Assembly (NCBI GenBank): GCA_005882955.1
Contig: VBBB01000148.1
Span: 13,477 to 23,057 of the forward strand
DNA from: Candidatus Bathyarchaeota archaeon
GTDB taxonomy: Archaea > Thermoproteota > Bathyarchaeia > 40CM-2-53-6
Length of the DNA: 9,581 nucleotides
Reading direction: 5' to 3'
In this document: piece by piece, positions 5,602 through 9,581 of the stretch
How the letters are laid out: the number at the start of each line of letters is the position of its first letter
Numbering within the stretch: position 1 is the first letter of the stretch
The notes under the pieces: model-generated
Seen by the model: only the letters and a program-made list of their open reading frames with translations
Databases searched by the model: none
What the model was told of the DNA's origin: nothing
Position numbers and translations under genes: made by a program

Positions 5602-6755
5602 TCAACTTTCAGATCTCGAAGAATGCAGCAACTTTTGGATTATCGGCGACGCCAGAGTTGTGGCCAGGACTGCCAATCCTGCAACCGGGTAGAGTTGCGA
5701 GCTAACGAGCGCGGAATCAACTCCTGCCTTTGCCAACACCAGTGAGAATTCTCCGCGAGGAACTAGTATGCTGCCGATGAGCAATGGAGTCCCAGTTTTC
5801 GCTAGACGTGCACCTAACGAGCCACCGACGAACTTTCCGAAAGTGGCTGCTCCTAGTATGAGTGCTAAAGGAAGCCCTACAGATAGCGCAGCCCCAACAT
5901 CGATGAGCGCTCCCATGGAGAGGAAGAAGAAGACTATGAACGCCTCTTTCAGGGGCAGAATCTTCTCCCTAACGTAACGAGAATGCTTGACCGGCAGAAA
6001 GAATCCCGCCAGCAGGGCGCCTATGCCTGGCGAGAAGCCCAAGTAATCGGATAAGACCCCGAAGAGGAACCCGAAGGAGAGAGCTAGGAGAAATGAGATT
6101 TCTCCAACTTCGATCTCGTACTGGCTTACTCGGTTGATGATTCTCGGACCGAGGTACCTGCTGAAACCAAAGGTAGCAAGAAAAAGGAAGCCGGCCTTCC
6201 CAGCTACAATCAAAAATGCCGAGGCTTGAACTTGATTTCCACTTGCAAGCTCTGGTGTGAGGAAGAGGAGAAAGACTGCTATTAGATCCTCGACGACCAT
6301 AACCATCATTATTGTAGCTGCGAGGCTTTCGCCGTGTTCATGGGTCCGGTCTGCGACGATCTTAGCCACGATTGCGGTGCTGCTCAAGCCTAGTACCGAA
6401 CCTAGGAACAGAGAAGTGCCAAGGTTCCATCCCGCAACGAAACCGGAGAGAGCCCGACTGTGAAGACTACGAGAAACTCTACCGTGGTGAGTACTATGGC
6501 TTTTGATCCGACGGTCTTGAGATGGCGAGGATCTAGCTCGAGACCTATTACGAATAGCAGCAGAATTATTCCAAGGGTACTGAGGAAGTCAATGGCTGTT
6601 GTGTCTCGGATTAGGCCGAGACCGAAGGGTCCTACGACCATGCCCGCGACTAGCTGTCCCACGATCATTGGAAGGCGTAGCTTGTAGAAAAGTAGACTGA
6701 ACAGGAGAGCTGCAGCGACCGCGATTGCTAGATCGAATAGAAAACTCGTGGTCAA
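5602..6755 (-). CDS. CPA2-family cation/proton antiporter (KefB/NapA-like), one frame change
   Basis: Two leftward frames together make one antiporter membrane domain of about 385 residues, the usual length for CPA2 proteins without a regulatory C-terminal domain. The N-terminal frame (6755-6402, TTG start) has LRLPMIVGQLVAGMVVGP and IILLLFVIGLELDPRHL, the typical first half. It then loses frame near 6440-6450. The next frame continues as GFVAGWNLGTSLFLGSVLG, then SSTAIVAKIV, VVEDLIAVFLLFL, GFSPGIGALLAGFFLP, EAFIVFFFLSMGALIDVG and VPRGEFSLVLAKAG. The acidic pair in VVED on the fifth or sixth helix is the likely ion site. It would exchange protons for Na+ or K+ across the membrane. Removing one CT from the CTCTCTCC run on the minus strand restores the frame as VGLSGFVAGW. 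There is no TrkA-N domain, so regulation would need a separate protein. Confidence 0.85.
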
Positions 6756-6865
6756 AAGCGGAGCTTGCCAACGTCCGTTTAGCTAAGGCTAAAGCACTTT
6801 CCAGAACACAACGCAAAAGGTCGTCAGAGATTCTCTTGTCGGAGGGCCTTGGAGATTGAGACGAG

Positions 6866-7363
6866 TTATCGAGTGATCATGAATGAGAATTGTTCATTCG
6901 TGGCCGTGACCATTATTATTGTGTAGGGATATCCTGGTTGGAAGACGAACGGGGTGCCGCTGGACGTGCAGCTGGTGGAGCATGCGGACGAAATTAGGAT
7001 TGTTGCGTTCCCCAAAGCTGTAGGTTGAATAGGAGTGGGGTTGGGAAGATATGGTCCCTGAGCCCAGTTGGCTCTTGTATACTGGTTCCCTGTGTAATCA
7101 TTGACGTAGTATGACTTGGGTGTTATTGGAGTGGTGCCGATGTCTCTGATGGAAAGGTTCACGACACTATTGTTTGTGAAGGATGCGTACTCCAGGCTAA
7201 TGGCCTCTGTTGCAACCTTTTGCGGAGTCGCAATTGCGCCGAAAAGGCCGGTCGCGTAAGCGTAGACCATTACGGACGCGACCACGACGATAAGTATCAT
7301 GAGGACTGAAGCGATAATCGTGTCAATACCGCTCTTGTTCTTGAAAAACCGCCGAAATCGCAA
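6866..7363 (-). CDS. Archaeal type IV pilin-like protein (class III signal peptide)
   Basis: The 165-residue product has a short basic leader (MRFRRFFKNKSG), then IDTIIASVLMILIVVVASVM and VYAYATGLFG, a class III signal sequence. Prepilin peptidase (PibD/EppA type) would cut after the Gly of KSG, leaving a hydrophobic helix that packs in the filament core. The mature part is Thr-, Ser-, Asn- and Pro-rich with candidate N-glycosylation sequons (NNSVVN, NLS, GNATI), and ends in a beta-rich segment FVFQPGYPYTIIMVTATNEQFSFMITR read in two parts (FVFQPGYPYT, then IIMVTATNEQFSF). Two Cys in CSTSC could form a disulfide outside. The layout matches the archaeal Pilin_N (DUF1628-type) group rather than archaellins. 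TTG start with a GAAGG element about 9 nt upstream. No assembly ATPase is in the window. Confidence 0.8.
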   Translation of the reverse strand: MRFRRFFKNKSGIDTIIASVLMILIVVVASVMVYAYATGLFGAIATPQKVATEAISLEYASFTNNSVVNLSIRDIGTTPITPKSYYVNDYTGNQYTRANWAQGPYLPNPTPIQPTALGNATILISSACSTSCTSSGTPFVFQPGYPYTIIMVTATNEQFSFMITR

Positions 7364-7508
7364 ACCGTGAACCTTCGTGTACTAAGCAACGTGTGGAACT
7401 CCTCTGTTGAAGCTCGTATCGTTACTGGTGAAGAAAACGCCAAGTTACACTTGCTCGCCGGCTCGGCCACGCCTTGCGCGAACCGCTATCCTGCTTCGTG
7501 TTGAAGTG

Positions 7509-7526
7509 TTTTACTAAACATTAAAA
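7509..7526 (+). promoter_or_regulatory. A+T-rich promoter element of the CAT tRNA
   Basis: TTTTACTAAACATTAAAA lies 28-45 nt before the first base of the tRNA, where a TATA box is expected for an archaeal tRNA with a short leader. The exact box within it cannot be fixed. Confidence 0.45.
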
Positions 7527-7553
7527 CTTCAGATCATAGGAGCACCGGCTTGA

Positions 7554-7663
7554 GGGCCCGTAGCTCAGCCAGGTTTCACATCAACGGACTGAAAGAGCGG
7601 CAGGCTCATAGCCTCGCAAGAGACACCTGACGGTCCCCGGTTCGAATCCGGGCGGGCCCACCA
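7554..7663 (+). tRNA. tRNA with anticodon CAT (elongator Met or Ile2), two introns
   Basis: Acceptor GGGCCCG (7554-7560) pairs perfectly with CGGGCCC (7653-7659), followed by A73 and encoded CCA. TA at 8-9, D-stem GCTC/GAGC, T-stem CCCGG/CCGGG and loop TTCGAAT are canonical. Two insertions interrupt it. One in the D-loop (7576-7593, 18 nt) has bulges TTT and AAA around a CAGG:ACTG helix with one mismatch; removal leaves loop AGCCAGGTTA. One at 37/38 (7611-7624, 14 nt) has CTCA:AGAG with one mismatch; removal leaves loop CTCATAA. The mature tRNA would be 78 nt. The anticodon stem GCAGG/CCTGA has a G-A mismatch at 27/43. It is not an initiator by its acceptor and anticodon stems. Elongator Met and Ile2 (lysidine/agmatidine-type) cannot be told apart from sequence alone. 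The mismatches lower confidence in exact splice points. Confidence 0.75.
7651..7663 (+). repeat. 13-bp direct repeat copy 1 (tRNA 3' end)
   Basis: GGCGGGCCCACCA, the last bases of the T-stem, the acceptor and CCA of the CAT tRNA, recurs exactly at 9470-9482 in the same orientation. Duplication of a tRNA 3' end is what tyrosine-integrase insertion leaves behind (attL/attR). Confidence 0.5.
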
Positions 7664-7675
7664 AAATTTTTCGGC

Positions 7676-7760
7676 GAGTCCAGAAGGGTTTCGAACCTCT
7701 CTTCGAAGAGGGTTTGACAAGCTGCACCCTAACCAGCAGACTGTTCGATCTTTCGCCCGG
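7676..7760 (-). pseudogene. tRNA-like remnant just after the CAT tRNA
   Basis: Read leftward there are D-arm-like GGTTAGGG, GCAGC followed by TTGTCAA (which would be an Asp GTC loop), a hairpin CTCTTCGAAGAG, a T-loop GGTTCGAAACC and an acceptor-like end CTGGACTC. The pieces are in tRNA order but the anticodon stem has no partner, the T-stem has a mismatch and no matching 5' acceptor was found. It may be a decayed tRNA, or a multi-intron tRNA I could not fold. Part of it (GAGTCCAGAA plus GGTTTCGAACC on the plus strand) recurs at 9411-9433. Confidence 0.3.
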
Positions 7761-7775
7761 ATGGTGGTAGTTGGA

Positions 7776-7792
7776 CCAAGACTGAATCTTGG
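7776..7792. repeat. Perfect 6-bp inverted repeat, 5-nt loop
   Basis: CCAAGA-CTGAA-TCTTGG lies about 100 bp downstream of the leftward small membrane gene and about 110 bp after the tRNA. It could be a 3' hairpin of the leftward transcript. No T-run. Confidence 0.3.
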
Positions 7793-7893
7793 ATCTATCG
7801 GCTTGGTTTGCCCATTCATGTACCTGAAGTGGTCTTGGCTGCTTGTTAGCTTTGGACGGTCGTTTCGTGAATCCTGGATTGGCGAGCAGTCTA

Positions 7894-8175
7894 CTAGTTC
7901 TGGTTGGACGACGTAGCTTTTGGCGTGGACACGGCCGACCCATGAGGTTTCCCTTGGTGCTTTCCCAAAGAGAACACGAGCACTGTGGTAACGAGGAGCA
8001 CGATTGGCAATGAATAAGGAGAAAGGTTGTACAGCGAGAGGTATATGCAGCCACCGGAAAGTAGTGCACTAGGATTGCAGGTGGTCCCAAACGGAACGAG
8101 AAACACAATAATTACAGCTATCAAGTCTGCAAGGAAGATATAGCGAAGCAGAGGACTAGCTGTCAGTTTATTCAA
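7894..8175 (-). CDS. Small two-helix membrane protein (93 aa)
   Basis: The product starts MNKLTASPLLRYIF, has helices at about residues 12-29 (YIFLADLIAVIIVFLVPF) and 54-72 (YSLPIVLLVTTVLVFSLG), an external loop with two Cys (TTCNPSALLSGGCIY) that could form a disulfide, and a basic Ser/Thr-rich tail. By charge it is N-in/C-in. No family recognised. Its ATG is 20 bp after the stop of the secreted protein at 8196-9080 on the same strand, so the two are almost certainly one transcript. It may be a membrane partner, immunity-like or anchoring protein for the secreted product; that link is only an inference from position. Confidence 0.65.
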   Translation of the reverse strand: MNKLTASPLLRYIFLADLIAVIIVFLVPFGTTCNPSALLSGGCIYLSLYNLSPYSLPIVLLVTTVLVFSLGKHQGKPHGSAVSTPKATSSNQN

Positions 8176-8195
8176 TTGGAACCTAGTTATGCCAC

Positions 8196-9080
8196 CTAAT
8201 TATGCCAATATAGGGTCGTCGCTGTCGGTCCTGCTCCGAGAGCCCAGCCGCAACTGGGCGAACTGACATGTATTTCGGTACCCCAGGCATTTTGACTCGG
8301 CGTAGAGGCAAGATTACTAAATGTTATTGAGCTGGTGTTCGGTAGTTGATTGCAGGAACTCAGTCGGTATGCTTCCAGCACACCGGGCTCGGCGTTTGGT
8401 AGCAACGTGGAATCACACCAGCTAAGGTTCGTCGCCTGGCCCTTCGTGTTGTCCTGCGACATTATGTTGTAGAATCCGTTGCTGCAGCCATTCCCCCCAC
8501 CGCCGCTGTACCACTGGATTTGTCCCGTAAGATAGTCGCCCGAATTTACATTGATCACTGAACTTCTAACGTAGCCGCCAGAATGGACATACCAGCTGGC
8601 GAACCACCAATAGTGGCCGCCATCTGAACACCACCAGAGAGTATACTGGGCACAACCCCAAGCAAGCACAGGTTGAATGATAGTGTTGCACCTGCACGAT
8701 TCCTCCAGGCTGTCAAACAAATAGATCAAAGGATCATTATTATTGGAAGGGGAAGCGGGAACATTCCAGTTATCCTGCAGATAACTATAACCAGACCCAT
8801 CATAATGAATCGAATTTTCGACCCAGCCGTTGACATCTGGCGGATATGCCGATGTGGACTCAGAGCAATTCATCCGTAGGCGATATATTTCGCCATCCGG
8901 ATATCTTACAGACGTCGCATTTAGGATCGTACTACCGCTTTGTACCGCTGAAACGCAGTTGGAGGACACAATACCGCCGTTTGGGCCGGGCACGAATCCT
9001 GCCTGACCCATAGGAAAATTGACAAAGGCGCTCGACATCAAGGCGGTCAGTGACAACATGACTAGCTCTCTTATGAGCAA
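8196..9080 (-). CDS. Secreted Cys-rich protein resembling glutamic peptidases (G1/eqolisin-like)
   Basis: The product is 294 residues from TTG 9080; the ATG at 9057-9059 is an alternative. An N-terminal signal peptide (VMLSLTALMSSAFVNF) precedes an extracellular domain rich in Trp, Tyr, Gly, Ser and Cys (about 11 Cys). From residue 100 the pattern is YLQDNWNVPASP, LFDSLEES, IIQPVLAWG (Gln136), YWWFASWYVHSGGYVRSS, INVNSGDYLTGQIQWYSG, FYNIMSQDN and GVLEAYRLSSCNQLP (Glu236). This order (Trp before a strand, Gln in an I-Q-x-V strand, aromatic W-Y strand, S-G-D-x-L-x-G, then a Glu strand) resembles the eqolisin beta-sandwich, whose catalytic pair is Gln and Glu. The match is from memory of the fold, not an alignment; a lectin-like concanavalin fold is the main alternative. 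Expressed with the small membrane protein downstream. Confidence 0.65.
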   Translation of the reverse strand: MLIRELVMLSLTALMSSAFVNFPMGQAGFVPGPNGGIVSSNCVSAVQSGSTILNATSVRYPDGEIYRLRMNCSESTSAYPPDVNGWVENSIHYDGSGYSYLQDNWNVPASPSNNNDPLIYLFDSLEESCRCNTIIQPVLAWGCAQYTLWWCSDGGHYWWFASWYVHSGGYVRSSVINVNSGDYLTGQIQWYSGGGGNGCSNGFYNIMSQDNTKGQATNLSWCDSTLLPNAEPGVLEAYRLSSCNQLPNTSSITFSNLASTPSQNAWGTEIHVSSPSCGWALGAGPTATTLYWHN

Positions 9081-9102
9081 GAGAGTGTGCGACCTCTGGT
9101 TG

Positions 9103-9117
9103 TTAGTTCATAACTAA
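9103..9117. promoter_or_regulatory. Perfect palindrome TTAGTT-CAT-AACTAA, possible operator
   Basis: A 6-bp perfect inverted repeat with a 3-nt spacer lies between the TATA box (9122-9130) and the expected start (near 9099) of the secreted protein transcript. A repressor here would block RNA polymerase recruitment. Confidence 0.45.
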
Positions 9118-9121
9118 GATG

Positions 9122-9130
9122 TATTTAATA
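9122..9130 (-). promoter_or_regulatory. TATA box of the secreted protein gene
   Basis: The minus strand reads TATTAAATA, centred about 46 nt before the TTG start at 9080 and about 67 before the ATG at 9059. A transcript start about 26 nt downstream leaves a short leader of about 20-40 nt. Confidence 0.5.
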
Positions 9131-9410
9131 CTTGTGCAAATGCAAAAATCCGAAGCAAATTATGATAGCGTTGCAAGTACACTAATTATTGTAGAACCTT
9201 GACGAGCACCTCTCCCGACTGAAGTCTTAGTCGAATTTCCGCCCCGGGGATATGAAAGCGCACCAATAGAATGTTCCAGCTGAGATTGTTCAGGGTAAAA
9301 AGGCTCAGACAGAGCGAAGAGCTTTGAGGAAAGCCAGCAAATCCAAAATTAGTCTATATTGGTCATATTTCCCGAATGCAACTGCTAGCCGAAACCTTCA
9401 TGATTTCAGT
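9131..9410. other. Gene-poor stretch with short minus-strand coding-like fragments
   Basis: No gene of normal length is visible here. Two minus-strand stretches make plausible protein. One contains AFGKYDQYRLILDLLAFLKA and ends in LRSV with a stop near 9315. The other, in another frame, contains LLVRFHIPGAEIRLRLQSG and ends in EVLVKVLQ at TAA 9186-9188. Neither has a clear start. They could be pieces of one decayed gene or chance. Confidence 0.25.
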
Positions 9411-9449
9411 GAGTCCAGAAACGGTTTCGAACCGGGAAATGGACTCGCT
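9408..9449. repeat. Hairpin with 7-10 bp stem around a T-loop-like core
   Basis: GAGTCCA (9411-9417) pairs with TGGACTC (9440-9446), extended outward by AGT/GCT with one wobble. Inside it, CGG-TTTCGAA-CCG looks like a T-arm. The first half repeats the tRNA-like motif at 7676-7697. It could be a remnant of a tRNA 3' region, a structured RNA or part of an attachment site. Confidence 0.4.
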
Positions 9450-9469
9450 TCAATTTTTAGCTGGGTCTC

Positions 9470-9482
9470 GGCGGGCCCACCA
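9470..9482 (+). repeat. 13-bp direct repeat copy 2 (tRNA 3'-end duplication)
   Basis: An exact copy of the last 13 bases of the tRNA at 7554-7663, including CCA. A T-arm-like segment (CGGTTTCGAACCGGG) lies 35 bp before it, but no matching 5' acceptor or anticodon arm was found, so this is not a complete tRNA. It is a candidate distal attachment site. The remaining 99 bp to the window end show nothing recognisable. Confidence 0.45.
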
Positions 9483-9581
9483 CGTTAAAACTGAATCTTC
9501 GCGGCGCAAGCCCCGAAAGTGATTTGCCTCTGTGAATACTCAACGCAAGAGCTATGCTCGCTTCGGGTGCTGAATATCTAG

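Noticed and set aside
6589..6816. Minus-strand 75-codon frame with an ATG
   Set aside because: It overlaps the first helices of the antiporter in another frame and has a low-complexity Arg/Ser composition.
7565..8108. Two minus-strand frames with peptides such as RPDSNRGP and PPGFEPGT
   Set aside because: These are the familiar false translations of tRNA T-arm sequence read on the opposite strand; they cover the tRNA at 7554-7663.
9186..9266. Short minus-strand frame starting at a TTG
   Set aside because: Only 26 codons, with no promoter or conserved start; kept as a possible decayed fragment rather than a gene.
1..9581. CRISPR array, rRNA, insertion sequence
   Set aside because: No regularly spaced repeats, no rRNA-like sequence and no transposase or terminal inverted repeats were seen.

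Overview
The window looks like a piece of an archaeal chromosome, most likely from a TACK-group lineage (Thermoproteota in the broad sense, perhaps Nitrososphaeria or Bathyarchaeia). The evidence is tRNA genes interrupted by short introns with bulge-helix-bulge (BHB) splice motifs, a class III (archaeal type IV) prepilin, TATA boxes about 26 nt before inferred transcription starts, several TTG starts, and a tiny Cys/His-rich protein of a style common in archaea. No rRNA, CRISPR array, transposase or intact integrase was seen. The lineage is an inference.

Layout. Positions 1-1065 hold two leftward genes: an acidic protein cut by the window edge and a two-helix membrane protein. A 58-residue Cys-rich protein lies on the plus strand at 1239-1415. 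Positions 1555-2036 (minus) contain an exported-protein-like gene broken by a stop and at least one frame change. Just upstream of it is a small unknown gene (2066-2377). A rightward membrane protein with a PH-like tail (2557-3148, one frame change) converges on a leftward 100-residue protein. Further leftward genes are a VOC/glyoxalase-fold protein (3599-4021) and a large polytopic membrane protein (4087-5229).

The most striking feature is at 5270-5431 (minus): a tRNA-Asn(GTT) gene that reads as a canonical 75-nt tRNA only if four separate introns (19, 24, 18 and 26 nt) are removed, each at a place where a BHB motif can be drawn. It is followed to the right by a CPA2-type cation/proton antiporter with a frame change (5602-6755), a type IV pilin-like protein (6866-7363), and a second interrupted tRNA with anticodon CAT (7554-7663, introns in the D-loop and the anticodon loop).

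Positions 7664-9482 may be a small island. The last 13 bases of the CAT tRNA recur at 9470-9482, and a second tRNA-like motif of about 22 nt also occurs near both ends. Between them are a two-helix membrane protein and a secreted Cys-rich protein that resembles glutamic peptidases (eqolisin, G1). The latter has a clear TATA box and an operator-like palindrome. No integrase is visible.

Three otherwise convincing genes carry frame changes at homopolymer or dinucleotide runs. They may be sequencing or assembly errors rather than true pseudogenes, and that should be settled before calling any of them dead.
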